A DNA stretch of 64,000 nucleotides from NCBI RefSeq assembly GCF_914768025.1, contig NZ_CAJZCE010000004.1:62001-126000 (forward strand), written 5' to 3'. Source of the DNA: Snodgrassella gandavensis. Lineage in GTDB: Bacteria; Pseudomonadota; Gammaproteobacteria; Burkholderiales; Neisseriaceae. Positions within the stretch are counted from its first letter, which is position 1. The number at the start of each line of letters is the position of its first letter. Below the pieces are notes generated by a model. It was not told the origin of the DNA, did not search any database, and saw nothing but the letters and a program-made list of their open reading frames with translations. This document shows, in pieces, positions 26,282-35,430 of the stretch. Position numbers and translations under genes: made by a program.

Positions 26282-27847
26282 ATGACAGCACCGAATGAAC
26301 AGAATGAGGGTTCTTCTCATGTACCGCCATTGATTCCTACCCAGAATGGAACACTGGAGTTACACGACATTACGATTATTGACCAGACTAAGCTTAGAAA
26401 GGCGATTTCTGCCGCTGCGCTGGGTAATGCCATGGAATGGTTTGACTTTGGCGTGTATGGTTTTGTGGCTTATGCGCTGGGGCAGGTGTTTTTTCCGTCT
26501 GCTTCTCCCAGTGTGCAGATGATTGCAGCATTGGGTACGTTTTCTGTACCGTTTCTGGTGCGCCCGTTGGGCGGGGTGTTTTTTGGTATTCTTGGTGACC
26601 GTTTTGGCCGGCAAAAGGTATTGTCGACCACGATTATTATTATGGCACTCAGTACTTTCTGTATTGGGCTGATACCATCGTATAACAGTATTGGCATCTG
26701 GGCACCGGTATTGTTGCTGCTGTGCAAGCTGGCGCAGGGATTTTCGGTGGGTGGTGAATATACTGGTGCAGCGATTTTTGTGGCGGAATATTCGCCCGAC
26801 CGCCAGCGTGGTTTTCTGGGCAGTTTTCTGGATTTTGGTTCGATATGTGGCTTTGTGCTGGGCGCAGGGATAGTGGTTTTGCTGGAAAATATCATGGGTT
26901 CGGGGCATTTTCTCTCATGGGGCTGGCGCATTCCGTTTTTTCTGGCCGCACCTTTGGGTTTGCTCGGCTTGTATCTGCGTCATGCTGCTGAGGAAACACC
27001 GGCATTCCAGAAACATCTGGATATGATGGAAAAAGAAGAACAGGAAGAGGTGAGCAGTCGTCCGCGGGTTTCGTTTACGGAAATTGTGCGGCGCTTCTGG
27101 CGTACGCTGCTGGTAAGTGTGGGGCTGGTATTAACTACTAATATTACTTATTATATGCTGCTGACCTATATGCCCAGCTATCTGTCGCACAATATGCATT
27201 ATGGTGAAGACCGCGGTGTGCTGATTATTATTGCGATTATGATTGGCATGATGTTTATGCAGCCGATTATCGGTTTTATGAGTGACAAAATCGGGCGCAA
27301 GCCGTTTGTTATCGGTGGTTCTGTTGCGCTGCTGGTTCTGGCCATTCCTTGCTTTCAATTGATTACCAGTGGCAAGGTAGGGCTGATTTTTCTTGGCCTG
27401 TTTATTCTGGCACTGATTCTGAATTGCTTTACTGGGGTGATGGCATCAACTTTACCGGCGCTGTTTCCTACGCGTATCCGCTACAGTGCGCTGGCCAGTG
27501 CTTTTAATATTGCGATTATTGTTGCTGGTTTAACGCCGACTATCGCCGCGGCACTGGTGGATGCCACTAATAATCTGTTTATTCCCGCCTATTATCTGAT
27601 GGTGGTAGGGGGTATCGGGATTGTTACCGGTATTTATCTGAAAGAAACAGCTAACCGTCCATTACGTGGCGTCTCTCCTTCGGCTTCGAATAAAAAGGAA
27701 GCACGCGAGTTGCTGGCTGAGACGTATGAGCATATTGAGCAAAGTGTGGATGATATTGATGCAGCCATCGCCAACCTGCAGGAGCAGATACAGGCGCTGG
27801 AAAAACGCAAACAGCAGTATGTTGATTTGCATCCGAAAATGGAGTAA
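26282..27847 (+). CDS. proP: ProP-like MFS osmolyte/H+ symporter with C-terminal coiled coil
   Basis: Start at ATG 26282 (MTAPNEQNEG) with an AAAGGG ribosome binding site, 521 residues. Twelve transmembrane helices with metabolite:H+ symporter signatures: GNAMEWFDFGVYG in helix 1, the loop GDRFGRQKVL and GFSVGGEYTGAAIFVAEYSP. The last 45 residues (EARELLAETYEHIEQSV...ALEKRKQQYVDL) are a charged heptad-like coiled coil, the feature that in E. coli ProP tunes osmotic activation. Import of proline, betaine or related osmolytes is inferred from family; dicarboxylate transport by a close paralogue family is an alternative. Confidence 0.85.
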   Translation: MTAPNEQNEGSSHVPPLIPTQNGTLELHDITIIDQTKLRKAISAAALGNAMEWFDFGVYGFVAYALGQVFFPSASPSVQMIAALGTFSVPFLVRPLGGVFFGILGDRFGRQKVLSTTIIIMALSTFCIGLIPSYNSIGIWAPVLLLLCKLAQGFSVGGEYTGAAIFVAEYSPDRQRGFLGSFLDFGSICGFVLGAGIVVLLENIMGSGHFLSWGWRIPFFLAAPLGLLGLYLRHAAEETPAFQKHLDMMEKEEQEEVSSRPRVSFTEIVRRFWRTLLVSVGLVLTTNITYYMLLTYMPSYLSHNMHYGEDRGVLIIIAIMIGMMFMQPIIGFMSDKIGRKPFVIGGSVALLVLAIPCFQLITSGKVGLIFLGLFILALILNCFTGVMASTLPALFPTRIRYSALASAFNIAIIVAGLTPTIAAALVDATNNLFIPAYYLMVVGGIGIVTGIYLKETANRPLRGVSPSASNKKEARELLAETYEHIEQSVDDIDAAIANLQEQIQALEKRKQQYVDLHPKME

Positions 27848-27877
27848 TTAGTTCGGTATCCCTAGCTGAAATTTTAG

Positions 27878-27920
27878 CCACTAATGTTAGCCTGTTTGGG
27901 TTAATATTAGTGGTTTTTTT
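27878..27920 (+). terminator. Intrinsic terminator of the ProP-type gene
   Basis: A long imperfect stem (CCACTAATGTTAGCC pairing with GGTTAATATTAGTGG) followed by seven Ts. Confidence 0.9.
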
Positions 27921-27956
27921 ACATTCTGGTTTGCAATTTTATAGGAGGAAGAAAAT

Positions 27957-28835
27957 ATGGATAATCTGGAGTCAGGATTCAAAATCACCAAAGAATTTTT
28001 TGGGTTATCAGGGCTTATAAGCAATGTCATTGGTACAGCTATTGTAATATTCTATTGTTGTACAATAAGATTTTTTCCAGCAGGGTTGTCGGTAGGAGAT
28101 GTATTATTTTGTTTATGCATATTTGCCATATTTGGAACTTTGTATATTTTTTTAGCTGGTACATTGCATATTGCTGGTAAATCAATTTTAATTTTATTGG
28201 AAAAGCAAATAGATACAAGATTTAAAGTTGTTATTTCCTATAATGATCGAAGCATGTCTCTTTTCTATGGTGTGATTGCACACATTCTGATTTTCTTTAT
28301 TGCTTGTTGTATATCGATTCAATTATATAATTTAATTTCAGGTATAATTTTTTGGTTTACAAGCTATATAACAATTTTTATAATGTGTTTTATGGAAGTT
28401 ATAATTCTTAAACCTGAAAAGAAAAGAATAAAAAATGAAGATGATAGTACATTTTATCTTCATATTTGGAAAATAAAAATTTCTATAAAGGTAGTTTTGA
28501 GAATAATAATATTTTTTATGCCTATGGCATTTGTTTTTGGTTGTTCGGTTTATCTAGTTAATATGAGTTTTTCTTTAATTGGCGTAAGACAATCTGATGT
28601 TACGATCTATTTGGATAAAAATTATCAAGATATATTTGATAATTATGAAAAAAAAGACCATTTTGATAAGATGAATTGTTCATCTGTATGTCAATTAGAC
28701 CATATAAATATTTTGATGACCAATATTGGTACGAAAACTAAATTCCAAATTCCGGCTAAATCAGTTCATAATAAAACTAATAGTCCGATAGAATTCGAAG
28801 TGCCTAATGAGGCAATTAAAGGCGTTAGGAGCTAA
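27957..28835 (+). CDS. Four-helix membrane protein of unknown function
   Basis: A 292-residue protein with an excellent ribosome binding site (AGGAGGAAG) before ATG. Hydrophobic helices lie at about 16-36, 47-75, 100-125 plus 126-148, and 180-205; the last 80 residues are soluble and contain a CSSVC pair. The gene is much more AT-rich than its neighbours and uses A/T-ending codons throughout, which suggests horizontal acquisition. It follows the proP terminator and stands alone. I do not recognise the family and assign no function. Confidence 0.65.
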   Translation: MDNLESGFKITKEFFGLSGLISNVIGTAIVIFYCCTIRFFPAGLSVGDVLFCLCIFAIFGTLYIFLAGTLHIAGKSILILLEKQIDTRFKVVISYNDRSMSLFYGVIAHILIFFIACCISIQLYNLISGIIFWFTSYITIFIMCFMEVIILKPEKKRIKNEDDSTFYLHIWKIKISIKVVLRIIIFFMPMAFVFGCSVYLVNMSFSLIGVRQSDVTIYLDKNYQDIFDNYEKKDHFDKMNCSSVCQLDHINILMTNIGTKTKFQIPAKSVHNKTNSPIEFEVPNEAIKGVRS

Positions 28836-29308
28836 TAGAATTTTTATAATAATCAATTTTAAGTAGCAAATTATAAAATTCATAATCTAAATTAAAGTAG
28901 GAAATGAATCTGGCAGAGTTGATGAAACTGTGAAAAGAATATACCCGGCTCGTGGGATTAGCAGGTGCAGCAAGGGGTATGCTGGCGGTATTCGGTGGTT
29001 ATGGTTTGTCTACGGAGTAGGGCCAGCATATTGATTAGATATGCCGGTACTATTTATTTGTCAGGGTTGTGATTTGGGCTTCCACTATGTTTAATGCAAA
29101 ATATTTAATATTTTAGGGATAAATGAAAATGTCTTATCTGCTGTAATGCTACTTAAACATGAGGGTGGTTTTCGGCTTGATAGCTGTTTCTGTATGATGG
29201 GTAAATCAGGCATTGCCGGTATGGTTACGATTTTTCCTTGCTGATGTGGATAGGCTGTCTGGTATGGATATTTTTATGTGAATTTTTAAGAGTTGGTTGG
29301 TCTGGACA
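28836..29308. other. Intergenic with possible gene remnant
   Basis: No intact gene. A short frame around 28938-29020 reads like part of a protein (RLVGLAGAARGMLAVFGGYG) but is stop-bounded on both sides and has no homologue I can name. Confidence 0.4.
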
Positions 29309-29635
29309 ATGGAATTGGTTTTATCGGCATCTATTCTGGCTGCATTGCCCCCTTTGCCACAGGCAGATGCTGGCTGGGCAGTTTATTTGCTGTATTGTGC
29401 TAATGGTGCATTTTATTGCGGGATTACTAACCGGCCGGCACAACGCTGGCAGGCACACTGTTCGGGGAGTGGCGCCCGGTATACGCGTATGTATCCGCCA
29501 CTTCAGATGCGTCTGGTTTGTGAGGGTATAACTAAAGCCGCAGCAGCACGATGTGAATATCGGCTAAAGCGGCTTAAGACAGCAGACAAGGCTGTTTTAT
29601 GGCAATCGCTGGAGGATTTTTTACCCCAGACTTAA
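29309..29635 (+). CDS. GIY-YIG domain protein (YhbQ/UPF0213 type)
   Basis: Start at ATG 29309 (MELVLSASIL), 108 residues; a TTG four codons upstream is possible. The GIY-YIG core is visible as WAVYLLYCANGAFYCGIT (the two motif halves VYLL and YCGIT), followed by the RW..H..GSGARYTR helix, RL..E and a Glu at CEYRLKRL, the conserved order of single-domain GIY-YIG proteins. The leading 25 residues are a short extra N-terminus. Such proteins are small nucleases or nuclease-like proteins of uncertain role. It converges with the L,D-transpeptidase gene, 36 bases away. Confidence 0.8.
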   Translation: MELVLSASILAALPPLPQADAGWAVYLLYCANGAFYCGITNRPAQRWQAHCSGSGARYTRMYPPLQMRLVCEGITKAAAARCEYRLKRLKTADKAVLWQSLEDFLPQT

Positions 29636-29671
29636 TTTTTTGAACCAATTAAACAGCCAGATGGTATTGGC

Positions 29672-30673
29672 TTACATCAGTGCATCAAAATCTGAATCGG
29701 CAGAGGCTGGCGCAGTGGTAGCTGGAGCAGACCGTTTGGGATTAGCTGGTGTGGTGGTTGAGTGTGGCGGGGTGATGTTTTGTTTGGGTGCTTGATCTGC
29801 GTCTTCATCAACCTCAATACTATTACTTTCAGGGGCAATTTCCTGTTTTGGTTTGTTGTCTGTTATATCGATATACTTCAATTCAACAATTTCACCGATG
29901 CCGTTGGTCCATTGCAGTGAGCTCAGATTACCGCTAACTTTGGTTTTGCCGCCACTACAGGTTAGGCAGATTAAGGTGCTGGCCGGTTTGCTCAGGGCAT
30001 TGTTCAAGCGTTTGTGGTTTACTTGTAGCTGATGTTGCTCTGCCCATGAGCTAATACTTTGGTTTAATAGTTTTTTGTTCAGGGTGCGCTTGTTATAGGG
30101 GTCTCGGTAAACGGCAATCCAGATGTCGTTTTGTGCATCGGTGTTTACTGAAGCCTGTTGGTAAATTACGGCGGCATCGGCACCGCTTTGTACGGCAGCG
30201 GCAAAATCCAGTGCATTCGGGCTGCGTAAACGGATACAGCCATGACTACGTACGCCGGGTACGCTGCTGGGTACGTTGGTGCCATGGATGCCCAAACCCA
30301 GACGAGGGGCACCAAGGCGGACAAATACGGGGCCAAGCGGGTTGTCGGGGCCGGGCGGTACAGATTTTTGTACGGTTTTACCGCTTGCTGCCATTTCTTT
30401 CTGGATGCTGAGCGGTATGTTCCAAGTAGGATTGGTGATTTTGGCACCAATCTTGTATTCACCCAGCGGTGTTTGTGTACTGGCTTTGCCTACTGTTATC
30501 GGGTAGGTTTTGATTAGTTTCCCATCCTGAAATAAAAATAGCCGCAGTTGTGGAATATTCAGGATGACCTGCTGCCCTTGACTGGGTACGGCATAGTCTG
30601 GCATTGGGATGGCAGCATATGCACTTGTCGATATGATGGTGGTAGTGAGTGCATAAAGTATTGGTTTCAACAT
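29672..30673 (-). CDS. Exported L,D-transpeptidase (YkuD domain)
   Basis: I place the start at ATG 30673 (MLKPILYALTTTIISTSAYA), which begins a clean signal peptide; an upstream ATG at 30769 would add a second hydrophobic segment. The YkuD catalytic region follows: LRLFLFQDGKLIKTYPI, HGTN and the active-site motif SHGCIRL with Cys146. The enzyme class makes 3-3 peptidoglycan cross-links or anchors proteins to the wall. The C-terminal 130 residues are unusual: a CLTC pair, then an acidic and Pro/Thr/Ala-rich disordered tail. It is divergent from rlmD with a short shared promoter region. Confidence 0.88.
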   Translation of the reverse strand: MLKPILYALTTTIISTSAYAAIPMPDYAVPSQGQQVILNIPQLRLFLFQDGKLIKTYPITVGKASTQTPLGEYKIGAKITNPTWNIPLSIQKEMAASGKTVQKSVPPGPDNPLGPVFVRLGAPRLGLGIHGTNVPSSVPGVRSHGCIRLRSPNALDFAAAVQSGADAAVIYQQASVNTDAQNDIWIAVYRDPYNKRTLNKKLLNQSISSWAEQHQLQVNHKRLNNALSKPASTLICLTCSGGKTKVSGNLSSLQWTNGIGEIVELKYIDITDNKPKQEIAPESNSIEVDEDADQAPKQNITPPHSTTTPANPKRSAPATTAPASADSDFDALM

Positions 30674-30791
30674 TATTCTGAAAATCCGGTATGGCAATAT
30701 GAATATAATCATAACGTAATTTGTCTGCAATGTGAGAAAATAAACGTAGTTAAGTTTATTTACGGCCATTTATCTGGCTTGAGGTTACGAT

Positions 30792-32111
30792 TTGAAACAA
30801 CGGTTTATAGCACAGGTTATTGACTGGAATCAGGAAGGGCGCGGTGTTGCCCGGGTAGACGGTAAAGCAGTTTTTATTGATGATGCTTTACCGGGTGAGG
30901 TGGTGGAGTGGCAGCCAGTGCGGGTGAAAAAATCCTATACTGAAGGCAGAATGAGCCGGGTGCTGATGCCTAGTAATGCGCGTGTACAACCGCCCTGTGA
31001 ATATTATGAGCGTTGCGGTGGCTGTAATAGTCAGCATATTGAATTTACCACGCAGGTGGCGCTGAAACAGCGTGCCTGGCTGAATCAGATGCGCCGTTTG
31101 GGCAAGGTACAGCCAGATGAGCTGATGCCACCAATTTATGGGTTGCCCTGGCGTTATCGTGAACGGGTGCGTTTGCGCGCTGTGTATGAAGATGGCCAGT
31201 TAAAGCTGGGTTTTCAGGCCAGACAGACGCATGCGATTGTGGATATTGATGGTTGTCTGGTGTTGCCGGTGGTGCTGTCTGAGGCTTTGAAGCCGATTAA
31301 AGCTTTATTGCAAAGCTGGCCTGTAGGCAGTGTGGAAGGCATGATGCTGCATCAGGGTAATGCGGTTATTGCGCTTACTTTGCAGGTTTGCGGCGGGATA
31401 AGCCAGAAAATGCGGATGCAGGTGGATGGCTTACTGGCGCAGCTACAACGGCAAAGTGGTTGTGTATGGCAGTGGTGGTTACAGGTTGGCCGGACAACTA
31501 CTTTGCAGTCGGCATCGGCGACACCGGTACTGGCTTATGGTTTATCTGAATATCAGCTTGAGATTCCGTATCAGCCAGAAGATTTTACGCAGGTTAATCA
31601 GGCTACTAATGAGCTGATGGTACAGCGTGCCATGCAGTGGTTGCAGCCGCAGGCTGGCGAGCGGATTATCGACTGGTTTTGCGGGTTGGGTAATTTTAGT
31701 TTGCCGATTGCACGGATGCAGGCAGATGTGGTTGGTGTGGAAGGTATGGCGGCTATGTGTCAGCGTGCCGGTAGTAATGCGCAACGCAATGGGCTAGCAC
31801 AGTTGGCTCGTTTTCAGCAGGCTGATCTTTTTGCTATGAATGGGCAGCGTCTGCGCCGGTTTGGTTATGCGCACAAATGGCTGCTCGACCCGCCAAGAGC
31901 GGGTGCTCAGGCTTTAATATTGGCTTTAAATGAACTGGAAGACCGGCAACTGCCGAGCAGGATTGTATATGTTTCCTGTGACCCGGCAACACTGGCACGT
32001 GACGCTGGCTTGCTGGTTAAGCGTGGCTATCTGTATCGTGCCGGCGGTATTATGAATCTGTTTGCACAAACTGCGCATGTTGAATCTATGGCAGTATTTG
32101 ACTGGCGATAA
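30792..32111 (+). CDS. rlmD: 23S rRNA (uracil-C5)-methyltransferase RlmD
   Basis: The start appears to be TTG at 30792, eight bases after a GAGG, giving 439 residues. The N-terminal TRAM domain (residues 1-60) precedes the 4Fe-4S cysteines (CEYYERCGGC near 76-85 and DGCLVL near 157). The SAM-binding motif DWFCGLGNFSLPIA and the catalytic signature SCDPATLARD near the C-terminus are intact. RlmD methylates U1939 of 23S rRNA. The gene is divergent from the L,D-transpeptidase. Confidence 0.93.
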   Translation: MKQRFIAQVIDWNQEGRGVARVDGKAVFIDDALPGEVVEWQPVRVKKSYTEGRMSRVLMPSNARVQPPCEYYERCGGCNSQHIEFTTQVALKQRAWLNQMRRLGKVQPDELMPPIYGLPWRYRERVRLRAVYEDGQLKLGFQARQTHAIVDIDGCLVLPVVLSEALKPIKALLQSWPVGSVEGMMLHQGNAVIALTLQVCGGISQKMRMQVDGLLAQLQRQSGCVWQWWLQVGRTTTLQSASATPVLAYGLSEYQLEIPYQPEDFTQVNQATNELMVQRAMQWLQPQAGERIIDWFCGLGNFSLPIARMQADVVGVEGMAAMCQRAGSNAQRNGLAQLARFQQADLFAMNGQRLRRFGYAHKWLLDPPRAGAQALILALNELEDRQLPSRIVYVSCDPATLARDAGLLVKRGYLYRAGGIMNLFAQTAHVESMAVFDWR

Positions 32112-32286
32112 AAGGTATTGGTTGGTTGCCAGTTAGATAAGCAGGATTATCTGGTTAAAAATATACGTGAATCTGCGAATATTGTTTCTTCTGAGGCAAT
32201 AATATTTTTACTCTGCGGAATTTTGCTGTTTTGGTATTCACGTTAATATAGTTGCCATTAGATAAATGTTTTAGAGGAGTTTATTC

Positions 32287-32862
32287 ATGAACAGATTAGC
32301 CGGTATTTTGATGGCAACTTTGCTGGGCATCGCTGTTCCAGCTATGGCTGCGAATTATAAAATTGAGCCATTGCATACCAATGCGCGCTTTACGCTCGAC
32401 CATTTTGCCACTTCTAGTAATGTGGGTGGTTTTTATAATCTTAATGGTGAGCTACAATATGATGCAGGTGCGAAAACCGGTGCTGTAGATATTACTATTC
32501 CGCTCAGTACTTTGGATACTGGTCGCAGTGAGTTCACTAAGCATCTGCAAAGTAAGCCCTTTTTTAATGTTGCTCAATATCCGATTATGCATTTTGTATC
32601 TCATAACTGGAGTTTTGATAAAGAGGGTAAGGTTAGAGCCTTACGTGGCCAGTTAACTATGGTTGGACAAACACATCCGGTTACTTTACGAGCCACCAAA
32701 TTTAATTGTTATAAAAGCCCGATGAATCAGTCTCAGGTTTGTGGTGGTGATTTTGAGGCTGTGATTGACCGCTCACAGTGGGGAATTAATGAATATCTGA
32801 CAGCTATGCCAGCCAGTCGATATGTTAAGTTGAATATTCAGATTGAGGCGATTAAACAATAA
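32287..32862 (+). CDS. YceI-family periplasmic protein
   Basis: A 191-residue protein with AGAGGAG before ATG and a signal peptide ending AMA-ANYK. The YceI lipocalin-like barrel is recognisable from the opening YKIEPLHTNARFTLDHF, the STLDTG.SEFTKHLQS segment and the closing GINEYL...VKLNI. The family binds polyisoprenoid-type lipids in the periplasm and is often linked to acid or osmotic stress; no cytochrome b561 partner gene lies next to it here. A terminator follows. Confidence 0.9.
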   Translation: MNRLAGILMATLLGIAVPAMAANYKIEPLHTNARFTLDHFATSSNVGGFYNLNGELQYDAGAKTGAVDITIPLSTLDTGRSEFTKHLQSKPFFNVAQYPIMHFVSHNWSFDKEGKVRALRGQLTMVGQTHPVTLRATKFNCYKSPMNQSQVCGGDFEAVIDRSQWGINEYLTAMPASRYVKLNIQIEAIKQ

Positions 32863-32881
32863 AATTAATTGTTTTTTTTAC

Positions 32882-32917
32882 ACGGATTATCTGTTTCGTT
32901 AGCAGATAATCCGTTTT
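32882..32917 (+). terminator. Intrinsic terminator of the YceI gene
   Basis: A perfect 12-bp stem (ACGGATTATCTG / CAGATAATCCGT), 9-base loop, then TTTT. It begins 20 bases after the stop codon. Confidence 0.88.
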
Positions 32918-33154
32918 GCTGTTCAGTATGATCATTTTTGGGTTGAAATTTCGGTATGATGCTGATAGTAGACATTAAAGATGATGAATAGCTTTGCTGG
33001 ATATAATGTTCTCAATTTAGTTATTTTTGCAGATATTGTGGTATTGTTCGTATATGGATCCGAATGTTTTTCATTAATGTATTTCGAATATTATGGCTAG
33101 GGTCGTGCCTGAGTAATCAATTTTGTACCGTTAATAGGGAGAGTGGAGGGGCTT

Positions 33155-33589
33155 ATGTGGTGCATCAGAAAATTTAATGAACTTTCGTCACGTGATTTTT
33201 ATAGTATTGCGCGCTTGCGTATTGATACTTTTATGGTAGAGCAACAGCGGATTTACCATGAGCTGGATGAGTGGGATTTACTGGCCAAGCATGTTTATTA
33301 CCAGCGTGATGGGCAGATACTGGCCTATGCGCGTATGTTTCTGGCCGGCACTTACTTTACTTTTAGCCGGTTTGTGATGCATCCGTGTGTTCGTAGTACT
33401 GGGCTGGGGGATCTGTTGATTAAGTTAATCGTGCATAATGCGCAGAAGAATTATGCTGAATATCCAATCAAAATAGAGGCAAATCGTCAGGTACTTAAAT
33501 TTTATCAGCGCCATGGTTTTCAAATACAGGGAGCGCCGTATATCTCCGACGGGATACCCTATGTGCAGATGTTGTATCAGCCACAGTAA
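33155..33589 (+). CDS. elaA: ElaA-type GNAT acetyltransferase
   Basis: Start at ATG 33155 (MWCIRKFNEL) with GTGGAGGGG just upstream; an in-frame GTG four codons earlier is possible. The 144-residue protein shows the ElaA pattern: LY/FYSIARLRIDTFMVEQ, Y.E.DEWD, then YARMF, the acetyl-CoA-binding loop RFVMHPCVRSTGLGDLLI, and KFYQRHGF. Substrate unknown in the family. It is convergent with the PPIase-like gene, sharing a bidirectional terminator. Confidence 0.88.
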   Translation: MWCIRKFNELSSRDFYSIARLRIDTFMVEQQRIYHELDEWDLLAKHVYYQRDGQILAYARMFLAGTYFTFSRFVMHPCVRSTGLGDLLIKLIVHNAQKNYAEYPIKIEANRQVLKFYQRHGFQIQGAPYISDGIPYVQMLYQPQ

Positions 33590-33680
33590 TAGAACGATAC
33601 AGAGTATATCGGGTTAATGCGGGCTGAATGTGGTATTAGTAGCTTGTTGGCAGGATGATTTATATATGATAAATAAATAA

Positions 33681-33705
33681 AAACCGGTACGTTTGTACCG
33701 GTTTT
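33681..33705. terminator. Bidirectional terminator between elaA and the PPIase-like gene
   Basis: The stem AAACCGGTAC / GTACCGGTTT with loop GTTT, flanked by A-rich DNA on the left and T-rich DNA on the right, so it can act in both directions. Confidence 0.88.
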
Positions 33706-33720
33706 GTTTGGGCGCAAATT

Positions 33721-34479
33721 TTATTCGTTCAGATTAATGCCATTTTTTTGCAATAACTGATTGATTTGCTCTTGTACTTTTTGCTGTTTGGCCTGTTCAC
33801 GCAACTGGTCTTTAATCTGATCAAAAGCGGGTGCGTTAGGTGCCTGACGCATACCGGCCAGTTTCAGCAGAATGTGATGCTCGTTAATGGTGATAACGTT
33901 AGGTGAAATCTGCCCGTTTTTTAATTGTGAAGCTAACTGGGCAAAATCAGGTGGCAATTGTTGCGGGAGTATCCAATTGCTGGCTGGTGCTTCTGGGTTA
34001 ACCTGTTTGAGCAATGTTTCATAAGGCAAACCTTTTCTCAGCTTGGTTAAACCTTCTTCAGCAGCTTCTTTGTTTGGGAAAACAATAGGCAGTAAATTGA
34101 TTTCCTGACTAACCTGCTCGTATTGCCGGCGCAAATCTCTGTCATTTACTTCAATGCTGGCCGCCAGATGCTCTACATATTGAGCCGCGTAGAATTGTGC
34201 CTGTACATTTTGCCACGCTGCCTGAGTATCAGGCTGTTTATCCAGCCCGGCCTTAATGGCTTCGGCTTTTAATATTTCAGCCGTTTGCAGGCGCACGGTA
34301 ATTTCTTTCTGAATCTCGGCTTTATTCGGTGCAGGAGCACCCGGCTGGGCTTGCATCTGACGCTCAAACTGCTTGAGCATGACGTTAATACGCTGGTTGT
34401 CAATTTTGGGTGCGTCGGCAAAAGCGAGCCCGGCGGACATGATACTTAAGCTGGCCAGCCAGGTAATGCTTTTTTTCAT
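33721..34479 (-). CDS. Exported SurA/PpiC-like peptidylprolyl isomerase-related chaperone (second copy)
   Basis: A 252-residue protein with signal peptide (MKKSITWLASLSIMSAGLAFA). It has the SurA-type N-terminal helical region (QKEITVRLQTAEILKAEAIKAGL) and a reduced parvulin-like domain (INLLPIVFPNKEAAEEGLTKL...VITINEHHILLKL). Compared with its neighbour 34532-35398 the parvulin core is degenerate and lacks the usual GG motif, so a chaperone role without isomerase activity is plausible. It lies downstream of that paralogue, 52 bases away, likely co-transcribed. Confidence 0.78.
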   Translation of the reverse strand: MKKSITWLASLSIMSAGLAFADAPKIDNQRINVMLKQFERQMQAQPGAPAPNKAEIQKEITVRLQTAEILKAEAIKAGLDKQPDTQAAWQNVQAQFYAAQYVEHLAASIEVNDRDLRRQYEQVSQEINLLPIVFPNKEAAEEGLTKLRKGLPYETLLKQVNPEAPASNWILPQQLPPDFAQLASQLKNGQISPNVITINEHHILLKLAGMRQAPNAPAFDQIKDQLREQAKQQKVQEQINQLLQKNGINLNE

Positions 34480-34531
34480 GTTGAGTATTCCTTATTTTCT
34501 GTCGTGATTAATAATCGTCAGAATAAAGTTA

Positions 34532-35398
34532 TTATTTAATGCTGGCGCTTTTGTAAAGCTGGTCAATGGCACGAGCCATTGCAGCGCTTTGCATGCGGCG
34601 TGACAGGATAGGTTCCATTTCTTTTTGGGTTGGCAGTTTAACGTTGCGCTTGTCGTTTATGTAGAACACAGCGTAAATATTGCCGTTACCTTGCACCGGT
34701 GTTGTGGTGTACTGGCCTTTTTTCAGGTCTTTAATTGCGTTGAAAACCGGAGGAGCACTTTCCTGTAGGTCTTTGATGGCAACATAGCCTTTAGGGATGC
34801 CGCCATTTTCACGACCAGCCGGGTCAATGGTGTACTCTTTAGCTACTGTGGCAAAGCTTTTTTTCGCCTGTAATTGAGCAATTGCTTTCTTGGCTGTGTC
34901 GGCGTCGCGGGTGAGGATTTCACCTAATTGTATTTCCTGAGTACCGCTGTAGTATTTCACCATGTCATTGTAGGCACTGCGTACATCTTCAGGTTTTACC
35001 GGATTGTTTTTAACCACGTTGGCCAGATAGGCTTGTGTCAGTAAATTGTCTTTGAAGAAAGCCCATTCTTCTTTGAAACCGGGTTTTTTATCATCACCCA
35101 GACGTTTGGCTTCCGCTTCCGCTTGGCTCAGGGCATTCAAATATTCAGGGTCATTGTTCAGATTCTGTTTTTTTGCGGCCTGAATCAGCAAAGCACGGGT
35201 TATGAGACGGCTAGTGATGCTTTTACGCAACTCGGGCGAGTCCTGAATCTGATTCTGGCTTTCCTGAACCAGTATAGCTACCTGATTATCAACTTCTTTA
35301 CTGTCAATTTTGGTTCCATTAACAGTAGCTACAGTCTGGGCAGCGGCAATGCCGGTTAATCCGAGCGTGATTGCAGCAGCAATTAGTTGTTTTTTCAT
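34532..35398 (-). CDS. Exported parvulin-type peptidylprolyl isomerase
   Basis: A 288-residue protein with signal peptide ending AAA-QTVATVNG. SurA/PrsA-like N-terminal helices (LRKSITSRLITRALLIQAAK) are followed by a parvulin domain: QEIQLGEILTRD, AKKAIAQLQAKKSFATVAKEY, the GGIPKGYV motif and FNAIKDLKKGQYT. The last helices resemble those of the Neisseria PpiC-like periplasmic chaperones. It probably assists folding of outer-membrane or secreted proteins. It follows bolA by 32 bases on the same strand. Confidence 0.88.
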   Translation of the reverse strand: MKKQLIAAAITLGLTGIAAAQTVATVNGTKIDSKEVDNQVAILVQESQNQIQDSPELRKSITSRLITRALLIQAAKKQNLNNDPEYLNALSQAEAEAKRLGDDKKPGFKEEWAFFKDNLLTQAYLANVVKNNPVKPEDVRSAYNDMVKYYSGTQEIQLGEILTRDADTAKKAIAQLQAKKSFATVAKEYTIDPAGRENGGIPKGYVAIKDLQESAPPVFNAIKDLKKGQYTTTPVQGNGNIYAVFYINDKRNVKLPTQKEMEPILSRRMQSAAMARAIDQLYKSASIK

Positions 35399-35430
35399 AG
35401 TTATCTCTCTTTAGAGTGGATAGGAATGGA

